In this document: positions 1-10,089 of the stretch, in pieces
How the letters are laid out: every line of letters begins with the position of its first letter
How positions within the stretch are numbered: position 1 is the first letter of the stretch
From: Paramoeba atlantica
Lineage: Eukaryota; Discosea
Direction of reading: 5' to 3'
DNA: 64,000 nucleotides
NCBI GenBank assembly: GCA_977017575.1
Contig: CDRNVI010000167.1
Span: forward strand, 96,963-160,962
Notes under the pieces: model-generated
Told to the model about the DNA's origin: nothing
What the model saw: only the letters and a program-made list of their open reading frames with translations
Database searches by the model: none
Program-made: the position numbers and the translations under genes

Positions 1-1608
1 ATAGCTTTTGAGATAAGCTTAAATTTTATCAAATAATCCATACAAGGAATAAGATAAATATTAATCATCTAAACTCTCTCATTGAAGCTGCCTTTCTTTT
101 GTTTAATTGCTGTTCCAACCTTTTGTATTTTCTTGATCACCTCTTCTCAATCTTTAATTGGGTTTATTCTTTAAGAAATTATAATTCCCAAGTATATAGT
201 CTTTTCTCTCAAATAATTAGCAAGGCATTTCAACTCAAGGGTCTTTTTCAATTGATAATACAAAACATTTATTGTAGTTGAGTTTAGCTTTAGTTCTTTG
301 TTCATATTCTTGGAAGATTAAAATTAAGGAATTTATAGATTGGATCTTGTGAAGGAAAAGGGCTAAATCATCCATAAACCCAGCAAGCTTCTTAAAGTCA
401 TCTCCATTGTTTTGAACAATAGAAGTGAAATGAAGCAGCTTTATTATACACCAGTCCAACTCTTGATGACTTTCTTTTGTATCTTATCATTCAATCCTAC
501 AGTTGAAAGCCATATATCTAACTCTTGCAGTACTTTAAATATAACTTCAAAGGCTTAGAGTGAAGTATTCAACCTAATCAACAATTTTATAAAAGCTTTG
601 TGGTTAATATAGTCATAGGTCTTACAAAAGTCAGTTTGGAGGATGATCATATCTTTGCCCTTTACCACAGTTTCCATAAACCCATCATGTATCAATTCCA
701 CTATATTATCAATAGACCTTCCAGCAAACATAGCATTTTGTTCAAGGAAAATCACCTCTCTAGCACTTTCCATCAATTACTTGATCTAATATCTCATTAC
801 AATCCAATAATCAGAATTAATAATACTTATTGGTTGAAATTGGTCACGATAAGAAATATTCTCAATCTTGGGTAGCAACATAAGTTGACTCTCCCCAAAT
901 GATTTAAGAAAATCTATTAATTCTCCAGCTCTTTAGATAAGTTCACACCACATATCACACAATTGTTCACTTGTCACTTTGTAGAGAGTAAAGGGAATAC
1001 CATCTGGGCCAGCACTTGAATTATTACACCATTGCAGCAGTTTATCAACCTTGACCCCATCAACAATATGATAATCAACCTTAAGAAACTAAGGTTTATA
1101 GTTTTCAATCAACTTCTAAAGAAAGTCCTTGTTGTACAGCCTCACTGAGCTTAAAAGATTCCCTCAAAATTCTTTAATTGCTTTCTAGACCATACCATTA
1201 TCTCTGGAAATGACCCCATCCACAACAATTCCTTTAACCCTTAGGGATGATCTCACTTTAGGCCTCACAGAGTGATTGTTAATAAAGATCCCCAACTGTT
1301 CTTCAATACATTCAATCTTCTTGAATGCTGCAGAAATCATTCTAAGGATTATTCCTCTCCTCCACAACTTCCCTTTCTTCAGACTCTTCCAACCAAAAGA
1401 GGTTTGATCCAACAGACCCATTTCAAGGGAAGAGTATGGCCTCTGAACAGTAGATTTTCTAAAAATGTGAGAATTGCAAAGGGATCTTACAAGAGAATGG
1501 ATCTTTCACAGTTTTCTAAACAATGCTATCTCAATGTTTCTCTCTCTCCAGTAGGGAACTAATTCCCAAGCTGTAATCTTGAACTTAATCAAAGTACTGA
1601 TTGCTTTT
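1..1608 (-). pseudogene. LINE-A reverse transcriptase fragment (runs off the left edge)
   Basis: Minus-strand translation matches the ORF2 of the better preserved LINE at 18000-21700. The piece around 1185-1421 contains GIVVDGVISRDNG, the piece around 555-776 contains AGRSIDN and QTDFCK.YDY (the RT aspartate motif), and 235-459 contains GFMDDLALFL (RT active site). The frame is broken by several stops. Homology starts near the end of the endonuclease and runs 3' to the window edge. The 5' limit near 1608 abuts a piece of a different LINE family. Non-functional copy; family assignment is firm because the copies align over the whole length. Confidence 0.85.
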
Positions 1609-1886
1609 TCATAGAAGATTGAACAGCCTTGTCAAACTTCAGTTCTACATAATAGAGTCTGCAAGAGAGGAGTGAGGTTTTCCTCCAATTGAGGCTAACC
1701 AGGTTTTAGAGGGGTGAAGTACTTTTTCAATCACAAAAATGGCTTGAGAAGGAATCTTCAACCTCTTTAAAATGTGAATCAGAGCATCACAGTTTATATA
1801 ATCATAAGCCTTGCAGAAGTCAGTTTGGAAGAGAGTAAGATTTTGTTCATTGGCCAAAGCCTTATAAAAGGCATCATAAATAGATG
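1609..1886 (-). pseudogene. LINE-B reverse transcriptase fragment
   Basis: The minus-strand frame at 1645-1857 reads FQTDFCKAYDYINCDAL, the same RT block as LINE-A but closer to the LINE-B copy at 33900-34200. The nucleotide match to that copy covers the stretch from the gga/cagccttgt block to the cataaat end near 1886. Only about 280 bp survive, joined head to tail with the LINE-A fragment. Non-coding remnant. Confidence 0.75.
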
Positions 1887-1999
1887 TTGGTGAATTCTGC
1901 CTATTTTCCCTGACTGATTTTGGATTATTAGTGAGAAAGTTCTAGTTTTTGTGATTTTTCCCTCCTTTTCTTAAGGTGGTGACTTTCAAACCTCTTCTT

Positions 2000-3990
2000 T
2001 TGTGACTTCTTTTGTTTTGTTTCATCCCTTTGTGACTTTTGAGGATATTTGAGACCTAAATAACATTTGGAAACTTGTTTCTCTTTTCTTGGCTCTGTTT
2101 TGGTCAATTTTTGAGAAAAAGAACCTTGATTTGAAGCACTTGTGTTTTGGAATCGATTTTTGCATTGATTTTGTGCCTCATTCTCTTTCCTTGTTAATTT
2201 TCAAGGTTATTTAAAGCTTCAAACAAATTTTTGGAAATTTATCTTGATTTTTGACCTTGTTTTGTTGGAATTTCTAGAAATTTCCTCTCTTTGGGTGAAT
2301 TCTGTTCCAAGGCTGTTTTCTTGTTGGTTTTTCCCTCTTTGTTTGTTTTTTATTGATTCTCAAGGTGATTCAAAGCTTTTGACAAATTTTTAGAATTCAA
2401 TTCTCTCTTTTGACTTTGTTTTGGTGGAATCTCTGAAAAAAGAAAAATACTCTTATTTGAAACAATTGAGCTTCAAAGTTGTTTTCTTTTGATTTTGCTT
2501 TTCAACCTTGCTTTTTGACGATTACTAGAACAATTCAAAGTCCCTTGTGAATTTTCAGAATTTGATTCTCTCTCTGGACCTTATTTTGAATTGGATTCCC
2601 CTTTTAATCTTGTTCTTGTGGAATTTGCAAAAAGACTTATTTGAATCAATTGTGTTTCAGACATGTGTTCTCAACAGTTTTCTCTTTTATTTTGTTATGG
2701 GCAATTCTTGAAGTGTTTGGAAGCTTTTGGTGACCTTTCAGAAATTTATTCCTTGTTTTAACCTTGTTCTGGTGGAATTTCTAAAAGATTTCTCTCTTTG
2801 AGTTCTTGTGTTTTGAAAGATTTCTCTCTTTGAGCCTTTTGTGTTTTGGAATTGTTTTTGGACAGTTTCTTTTCCCTTTCTTGTTTGTTGGTGACTCTTG
2901 AGGTGTTTGGGAGTTACCAAGTGGCTTTTCAGAAGGTTATCCTTTATTCTGATCTTGTTCTAGCAAAATTTTCAAAGAACCTCTGTTTTAGACAATTTGA
3001 GACAATTATGTTTGGACTTGTTTTCTCTAGTGATTTCTTTCTCTTTATTTTGTCCCCTAGCAATCTCCAAGACATTTTAAACAATCCTTGTAATTTTTAG
3101 AAATTTATCCTCCTTTCTAGGTCTGTTCTCATGGAAATTCAAAAACTTCCCCACAATGATTAGATCTTGTTTTGAACTGTTCTTTTAAGTGGTTTTTTCT
3201 TCCCTTCTCTTGCTTTTCAATGATTCTAGTGGCAACCTTAAGACTCTTGATAATTTCTGAAGTTCTATTCCCTTTTTGAAGTTGTTTGAGCAATATTTTG
3301 GAAACACCTCATTTTGGTTGGTTCTGAGCAAGGTCATCCAGATCAGTTCTATTCTGTGGTTTTCTTTCCTCTTATTTTGTTCTTAGTTGATCTTTAAAAC
3401 ATCTTGAACAATCCTCATAATTTTTGGAAATTTACCTACTGTTTTGTGCCCTGTTTACAGAATTTTTAAGAACCACACATTGACTGGATCATCCTCTGAA
3501 TTGCTCTGCTCAGTAGCTTTATTGTTTTTATTTTGTTCTTTGATGATTCTATTAGCATTAAAAGGTTTTCAACAAATTTAAGAAGTTTGTTTCCCTCTTT
3601 TGAGCCTGTTTGAGTGACACTCCAGAAATACCCTGTTTGGCCAATTTTTAAGTTAATTAAATTTGAAGTTATTTCCTTTAGTGGTCTTTTGGTTCTCTGC
3701 TTACTCCTTTGGCAATTTGCAAAACATTGTTACTCCTTTTGATGATTTCTTAAGAAATCCTTTTGATGATTTCTTAAGAAATTACCCTCAATCTCAGTTT
3801 TGTTTTGGTGGTATTTTGGAAAGTTTTGTTTGTGTGACTATAAGGATTCTTGATTTTTCTTTTGTGACCTGTTGATTTTGAGTGTGTTCTCCCCTTCATC
3901 CTTGAGTTGAATTTGTGGACAATCTTTCTTGTAGAATTTTGTGGGACAGGAAAGACCTTTCTAAGATCATATTCTTTCTGAATCATTTTT
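2000..3990 (+). repeat. Degenerate ~165-bp tandem repeat in the Ty3-A leader
   Basis: A T-rich block recurs with regular spacing. The submotif resembling gtggttttcttt..tattttgtt..gatgattct appears near 2675, 2865, 3030, 3190, 3355, 3513 and 3680. The submotif resembling cttgttctggtggaatttc appears near 2250, 2415, 2615, 2757, 2950, 3113, 3275, 3445, 3605 and 3800. Spacing is mostly 158-170 bp. Units are diverged, so the array is old. No convincing reading frame runs through it. The opposite-strand copy at about 10900-12540 has the same array with fewer units. Period and extent are estimated by eye. Confidence 0.7.
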
Positions 3991-5045
3991 GAGCCAATTC
4001 TTGGATTCTCAAATATTTCATCTGATTTCCTAAGTTTGCAATTGAATCTTGCATGGTTTGAGTCAGTATTGGTGACAAATCACTTCTAAATTTATTGAAG
4101 TTCTCTCTTGGATTGGACTTTCTTTAGAAACAATCCCTTTATTGGTTATTCTGGACTCTCATTGTTCTATGGGCTCTAAGTTTCAGATATTCTCTTGTAT
4201 TTTCTGCCAGAGTGACTTCCTGTTTTTGTATTTGGATTACTGAGTTCTTTTGTGGTTTTGTTTGCTCTTTACCCAAGCGAAACAATGAGACACTCCTCTC
4301 TTTTGAACTCTTTTCCATTGTTTTAGAGTGGAAGTTTTGGAATTTCTCACTGTTTTTCAGTCCTGAAACCTTACAGTTCCATCCTGCTTGGCAATTTTCG
4401 AGTTTCTGGCATCTTGTTCCTTTTTTCTTTTGAATTGAGTGACAACATAAGACATTTTTGAATTATTGCTGTTGGATAATCATTTGTTTGCTGGGATTTT
4501 TTAGGATTATTTTTTTCTTGATTCCTTTGATTCCTTCTGTGTTGTTTCTAGTCACTGAACTTTCTTGTATTTCTCTGATTTGTTCATTATTGGAACTGTT
4601 TGTGACAAAGTCCTTTCGAACTCTTTCTATTTTTGGATTTTGTGGATTTTTGAGCATCTCAGAAGTCTAGTTTTCTTCAATCAGTATTCATTTTGGCAAA
4701 ATCCCTTGAATCTTTGTAGTTTAATTCCTTTGCCTGGATTGAGGAATTGAATTTTCTAGAAATCTTCTTTGAAATTACTAGCTTATTATATAGAGAATCC
4801 TTTGTTTTGATTTCTTTCTTGAGTTACCTTGTCTAACTAGACCAACCTTGAATTATACACTGTATTTTGTGACTCTAGGATATTTTGTTTTTTGTCCAGC
4901 CTGAATTGGATCTATGACTTTTGTGACTTCTGTGACTTCTGTGACTTCTATGAGTTCTGTGACTTCTGTGACTCCTGTGACTACATACAACTATTTCGTT
5001 TGTTTGGAATCTTGGATCATATTTTTTTTTCAAGAAATTATCATC
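3991..5045 (+). other. Distal part of the Ty3-A leader, no gene seen
   Basis: T-rich sequence between the tandem array and the first gag ATG. It has no long frame and aligns with the reverse strand of about 10010-11070. A short run of tgtgacttc-like 9-mers at 4917-4985 gives a Thr-Ser-Val repeat in frame with gag from an upstream ATG at 4914, so gag might start there. The downstream ATG at 5046 is the more likely start because the segment between is repeat-derived and hydrophobic. Confidence 0.6.
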
Positions 5046-5347
5046 ATGCCAACTGAGAAGCGAAACTGTAATGAGCCCACAGAAGAAGCCAAGAAGAGGA
5101 GGAAGATGTTGATGGAAACCATAACCTTGAAATAAGTTTTGAGTTTCACTACAAAGTTGGATTCACTCACTGGAGATTTTGTACAGTTTACAAAGGAATT
5201 GCAGTGCTTGCAAGATATCCATGGTTGGGACAACTTTCTCACCTTCAAGATTTTCAACACAAAATGGATCAGCAATCAATTTGTAGATCTTGATGAAATC
5301 CACAGTTTTGAGGACCTCTACTATCTTCGAAACATTTTTGGTGCTTC
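5046..5347 (+). pseudogene. Ty3-A gag, N-terminal part
   Basis: The ATG at 5046 opens MPTEKRNCNEPTEEAKKRR, a basic and acidic start also present in the minus-strand relative near 10000. The frame stops at TAA 5133-5135 where the relative has CAA (Gln), so this is a point mutation. Reading on, the frame runs to 5347, where a solo LTR splits the next codons; the frame resumes at 5961. No capsid motif is recognisable by eye. Assignment to gag rests on position upstream of the zinc knuckle and protease. Confidence 0.7.
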
Positions 5348-5960
5348 TGTTGGGGTGAGACCTGCTTCCAACACGGAAGTTGTGCCTTTCAGTGCCTTTT
5401 CAGTTCCCTGAGCCTTCCCTGAGCTTCCTTGATGCCTTTTATCATGAGTTTTGGTCCTTTCGGAGAGCCCTGAGCCTCACAGACAGCCGCGCGCCATTTT
5501 ATCGTGATTTTAGCCAAAATCACGAGATTTTTAGCGCTCTTTTTATTCAGTTTTCGCGTTCGCGTTTTTGCTTCCTTTTCTTGCCGCTTTGCCGCTTTCT
5601 GCTTTCTTTCTGCTTTCTTGTCGCTCTCTCTCTCTCTTTGCTTTCCTTTGTGATCTTTTGGCTTGCTTTGCTTGCTTTCTGTTCTCTTCTTTGGTTGTCA
5701 TCATCTTTTGTTGCTTTCTTCCTTCTTTGGTTGCTGTGTAGACTTGGGATTCCGATTTGAGTTGAGTTTCGGCGATTCTGTGCTTTTCTCAGTTGTGATT
5801 CCTTTTGTTGTTCTTCTTCTTGCTTTTCTGTTTCTTTGTTGTTGTTTTCTTGTTCTGTTTGTGTTGGCTGGGGATCTTTCCCATAAAGGTTTTGATCCAG
5901 AGTTTCTGTTTCTCTTTCTTTTCTCTTGTTTTCTCTGTTGATCCTGCTCCCCTCCTCACA
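5348..5960 (+). mobile_element. Solo LTR of Ty3-A, CpG-rich copy
   Basis: Starts TGTTGGGGTGAGACC and ends CCCCTCCTCACA, the ends shared by all family-A LTRs in the window. It is flanked by CTTC on both sides (5344-5347 and 5961-5964), a 4-bp target duplication. The gag frame reads through once the LTR and one CTTC are removed. It keeps CpGs lost elsewhere, for example CGCGCG near 5488 and several CG pairs near 5550-5590, so it is probably the youngest family-A insertion here. An LTR should carry promoter and polyadenylation signals; I cannot pinpoint them. Confidence 0.92.
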
Positions 5961-7597
5961 CTTCAACCCCTCCAGAGGTGGCAGAAACTCAGGCAATACA
6001 AGATTTACAGAAGCTGAAACCTGAGGATTTCAAAACCTGTGTAGACTACAATTGGGCCTTCTTCAATTTCACCAACAAAACAAAATTGCTAGTTAAAGAT
6101 GTCCAAAAGATTTATGCTGGGAAGCTCCCTTTCAGCCCTAATGAAGTGTCAAGAATAGTAAAACACAATTCAGGGAACAACATGAAATTTATGGAATGGT
6201 TGAAGGACAAGGAGTATGTGGACAGAGTGTGGCAGAAAGCAAAATCAGAATCCAAGTCTTCAAGCTCAAAGAACAGGGATCCTGACCAACATGCAGTGGT
6301 GAACACTCTTTCAAAACAGTCAGATGCAATGCAAGCAGTTTTGCAGAAGGGGACCTCTTTTCAATGTTCATTTTGCAGGCTGTTACAACATTCCACCTCA
6401 GATTGTCAGTACAAGGCAAATATTGAGGCTCTCCAAAAACAATAAATATAACAAGCACAACAAGCTCTTCAGCAACAAATCTATCAATCTTCTCAGCAAC
6501 AATTTCAACAATCTCCAGTGCAACAATTTCCCCAAGGACAATTTCAACAATCTCTTGTGCAACAGTTTCCAACAGTTTTAACTACAAGTGGACAACCAAA
6601 CTCTCTTCAACCTCCAACAGGAAGAGGGAGGATTTGTGACTTTTGTGGGAAATCTGAACAGATGTGGAAGATTGTTACTCATGATGCTGAGGCTGGGGCT
6701 GAGGATGTGGTAGAGGTCAGTTTGGTTCTTTTCAAGGGAAGTGCTTCACATGTGGTGCCTTAGGACATAAGGCCATGCATTGTCTGAAATCTGGTGCAGC
6801 TGGACCTCTATTTGAAAATACACCCCTGACAACAGCATTAACCCAACAAAATTCAAGACAAGCTGGCATCTTACCAACACCCCAAGCCATAACACATCAA
6901 CCACCTGAGTTTTGGAATCCAAGCACAACTGTGGGAACAATCCAACCAACCCCTGGTACAACATTTCTTCCTATACAACCAACTGAGACCAACAATACTC
7001 CTGTCACACCTTGTCAGGCAATACAATACCAACAACCTCAGGAAGCCTTACCACAACTTGAGCAAGCTCTATCTCAATCTCAACCACTGGCATCACAACC
7101 TCAATCCCACACTCTTGCTCAATTACAACAACTTCTCCTTGATTCCCAACAAACAACCAGTCAACTCAATCCTCAAATCCTTCAAAGGTAACAACAACTA
7201 ATTTTGGATCAAATACAACAATAGCAACAGTTACAGAGACAGCAACCTCAACAACCTTGAACTCAATCAACAAAACAGGATTTTCAGCCTGGGGGCACAG
7301 GGAACACCCCCTCATAAAATCTTCTCATTTAACTTCCACAGATTTTGTACAATTCTCTCAACAATCTTCTTTCAGGTTTTCTCAATTTTCTCAACTCTCT
7401 CAACTGGTTCAACAAGTTCCTCAACAACCTTCTCTTGAATCTCTGCAATTCTCTCAATCTACTCAACCTGCTCAACAAATTCCTTGACAATCCTCTCTCG
7501 AATCTTCTCAACTCTCTCAATCTCTTCTTTTGGTTTCTCAACAATCTCAATGTCAAACCTCTCAATTTCCCCAATCTGAAGTGCAACTTCCCCTGAC
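5961..7597 (+). pseudogene. Ty3-A gag, central and C-terminal parts: zinc knuckle and Gln-rich tail
   Basis: The frame from 5961 resumes gag and is open to TAA at 6443. It then continues in the same frame into a Gln-rich run (about 6452-6600). A frameshift precedes CFTCGALGHKAMHC at about 6742-6783, a perfect CX2CX4HX4C zinc knuckle of nucleocapsid type. A second cysteine pair (CDFCGK) lies just upstream at about 6637. From 6775 to 7191 comes a Pro/Gln/Thr-rich stretch, then Gln/Ser/Phe-rich repeats to about 7600. Gag would bind element RNA and build the particle. Several stops and at least one frameshift show decay. The long Gln-rich tail is unusual for Ty3 gag. Confidence 0.75.
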
Positions 7598-8097
7598 TTG
7601 TGTTGCACCACCTGTTCAACCAAATCTCTAATTAAAGAACTCACAAGTCAAGACACAATCTGTTTCAGTGATTCAAGGCCCTCCCAACTCAGTGGAAGTG
7701 ACAAAACAAAGAAAAAAGTGGAAAACCACCTTGAAATTGATGCAGTTGAACTTAACACTGATACACCCTTATTGGTGAAAGGAAAATTGGGAAACAAAGA
7801 AGTGGTGTTTGCAATTGATTCTGGAGTGACAGTTGACTGCATTAGTAGTGATTTTTACTAGAAACATTTTAGTCACTTAACCTTAGAAAAAGCGAGAACA
7901 TTTGAGTCAATTTCTCTCAGCTGGTGGTGATGCTTTACAACATTTGGGGAGAGTAGCCTTGCCAGTTGTTTTGGGATCTGTGAAGAGGAACATTTATTTC
8001 TTTGTCTTGAACAATTTGACTTTGGATGTGATTTTGGGCCTGGGTTACCAAGTTGATGTGGGTTTGGATATTATGAACAGCTATGGATTTGTGATTC
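7598..8097 (+). pseudogene. Ty3-A aspartic protease
   Basis: The frame at 7598-7860 ends with VVFAIDSGVTVDCISSDFY, where D-S-G is the catalytic motif of a retropepsin. After a frameshift the frame at 7902-8097 gives DVILGLGYQ, matching the hydrophobic-hydrophobic-G motif near the C-terminus of the family. The protease processes Gag-Pol. The reading is cut at 8097 by the minus-strand element, whose 4-bp duplication ATTC (8094-8097 and 13364-13367) marks the join. Inactive because of the frameshift and the stop at 7859-7861. Confidence 0.8.
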
Positions 8098-8718
8098 TGT
8101 GAGGAGGGGAGCAGGATCAATAGAGAAAACAAGAGAAAAAAAAGAGAAACAGAAACTCTGGATCAAAACCTTTATGGGAAAGATCCCCAGCCAACACAAA
8201 CAGAACAAGAAAACAACAACAAAGAAACAGAAAAGCAAGAAGAACAACAAAAGGAATTACAACTGATAAAAGCATAGAATTGTCAAAACTCAACTCAAAT
8301 CAGAATCCCAAGTTTACACAGCAACCAAAGAAGGAAGAAAGCAACAAAAGATAATGACAACAAAAGAAGAGAACAGAAAGCAAGCAAGGCAAGTTAAAAG
8401 ATCACAGAGGAAAGCAAAGAGAGAGAGAGAGAGTGACAAGAAAGCAGAAAGAAAGCAAAAAACAGCAAAGTGGCAAGAAAGGGGGGAAAAATGCAAACAT
8501 GAAAACTGAATAAAAAGAGTGCTAAAAATCTCATGATTTTGGCTAAAATCATGATAAAATGGCATGCAGCTGTCTGTGAGGCTCAGGGCTCTCCAAAAGG
8601 ACCAAAACTCATGATAAAAGGCATCAAAGAAGCTCAGGGAAGGTTCAGGGAGGCTCAAGGAACTGAAAAGGTACTGAAAGGCACAACTTCCATGTTGGAA
8701 GCAGATCTCACCCCAACA
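8098..8718 (-). repeat. 3' LTR of the deleted Ty3-A element
   Basis: On the plus strand it runs from TGTGAGGAGGGGAGC to CTCACCCCAACA, the inverse of the family-A ends. The ancestral CGCGCG hexamer reads catgca here. An adjacent C-rich run at 8719-8729 (polypurine on the minus strand) fixes it as the 3' LTR. Confidence 0.9.
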
Positions 8719-9303
8719 CCTCCCCCTTTAAAACAAAACAAGAGTGTGGGGTTGCAGGGGCCAAGAGAAAAGAGGCCAGAAACTCAACAGGGTCCAAAAA
8801 GATGAAAGAAATCCATGGGAATCCACAAAATCAGAATCAATTCTCTGACCATGCAATCAAAAGAAGGGAATCAGCAGCAGAAGACCCAAGGAATCAATTC
8901 AGGGTGTCAACAAATTGCAAAATGCAGCTCACCAAGGGGGATGACAGAAGAATAAAACAAACAAAACACAAAACAAAACACAAAAAAGAGAACAAACACA
9001 AAACACAATGGCTGGGGACTTACTTGAAAAAAAAATGTTTTGATATATTTAGGACCTCTGTCCAGGGAAACCAGTAAACCCAAATCTTCATCATATTTAC
9101 AGCATTCACAATATTTACAGTCTCCCAGGGAAAGCATAACAGGATTGCAATTCTTGAAACCAATATTCCAAACCAGTCACATAGTCAAAACAATCTTCAA
9201 AATTGATTAATAGCAAAGACAACCAAATCTCAAACAACAAAAGAAAGGAAACAACTCAATAAAGAGAAGCAATGTGGGTCATCCAACCACAAAAGTTAAT
9301 TTC
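8719..9303 (-). other. Polypurine tract and 3' noncoding region of the deleted Ty3-A element
   Basis: cctccccctt at 8719-8728 reads as a polypurine tract next to the 3' LTR on the minus strand, the expected primer for plus-strand DNA. The other ~570 bp up to the stop codon have no supported frame and match 25935-26518 in the host element. Confidence 0.8.
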
Positions 9304-10089
9304 TCATCCCAGAAAGTCTGAATCCGAGTCCTCATCCAATACCAGCCTGTTCAACTCAAAACTTTCCTTTTCACTTGTCTCCATTTCTGAATCTGGACTT
9401 TCTTTTCTTTCACTTAATTCTTCCTCAAATCTTGAATCTTCCTCTTCCAACTCAATATCAGAACTTGATTCTTCTTCTCTACCTACTGCTGAAGTGATTG
9501 CATTTGTTCTCCTAAACTGGAAAAGAAGGTGATTTCCTTTCAATGAAGCTGCTCCAACCCATGAATTCTTCTTTTGGCCATAACCTAACCATTCAACTAA
9601 ATATTCTTTTTTCTCATTACCTCTTTCAGCAAGTATTTTTGTTATCTCAACTCCTGGTACATCTTGCAAAGTTGTGACTCTACATTTCTGAACTCTTCTG
9701 ACATTCATGAGGTGCAGCAGTATTTCTTGAGAATGGATGTTTCTGAGGGCAACAGCATGATTATTGGGCTTTTCTACCACCTGGTAAATTACATTCCCAT
9801 ATCTTGGTAATAATTTCAGGTTGAGGCCTTTCTTCTTGAGTTTTCTCTTACACAAAACTAAATCTCCAGTGAGTGAATCCAACTTTGTAGTGAAACTCAA
9901 AACTTGTTTCAAGGTTGTGGTTTCCATCACCATCTTCCTCCTCTTCTTGGCTTCTTCTGTGGGCTCATTACAGTTTTGCTTCTCAGTTGGCATGATGATA
10001 ATCTCCTGAAAAAAAAATATGATCCAAGATTCTAAACAAATGAAATAGTTGCATGTAGTTATAGGAGTCACAGAAGTCACAGAACTCAT
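9304..10089 (-). CDS. Chimeric gag-leader / integrase-tail / chromodomain protein (Ty3-A derivative)
   Basis: Uninterrupted frame of 261 codons (233 from the internal MPTEK start). Residues 1-28 come from the Thr/Ser/Val repeat. MPTEKQNCNEPTEEAKKRR follows to about residue 75, then GDLVLCKRKLKKKG begins the integrase C-terminal region. VEITKILAERGNEKKEYLVEWLGY and NSWVGAASLKG (about residues 155-195) look like a chromodomain, with the aromatic and tryptophan positions kept. The host copy has stops at both tryptophans (25649, 25679). The tail is acidic and Ser-rich. Chromodomains bind methylated histone H3 and steer chromovirus integration; a free chromodomain protein could bind heterochromatin. 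Expression and function are inference; it may simply be a young deletion product that has not decayed. Confidence 0.7.
   Translation of the reverse strand: MSSVTSVTPITTCNYFICLESWIIFFFQEIIIMPTEKQNCNEPTEEAKKRRKMVMETTTLKQVLSFTTKLDSLTGDLVLCKRKLKKKGLNLKLLPRYGNVIYQVVEKPNNHAVALRNIHSQEILLHLMNVRRVQKCRVTTLQDVPGVEITKILAERGNEKKEYLVEWLGYGQKKNSWVGAASLKGNHLLFQFRRTNAITSAVGREEESSSDIELEEEDSRFEEELSERKESPDSEMETSEKESFELNRLVLDEDSDSDFLG

Noticed and set aside
2738-4750. Small secreted or membrane proteins in the leader
   Set aside because: Short frames lie within diverged tandem repeats and are not conserved between units or between the two leader copies.
5380-5996. Phe/Leu/Cys-rich frames (membrane-protein-like) in the LTR, repeated at 12563-13197, 24453-24833 and 31575-31852
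   Set aside because: They are frames inside LTR sequence, present in all copies in both orientations and without conservation of stops. Hydrophobicity comes from T-rich composition.
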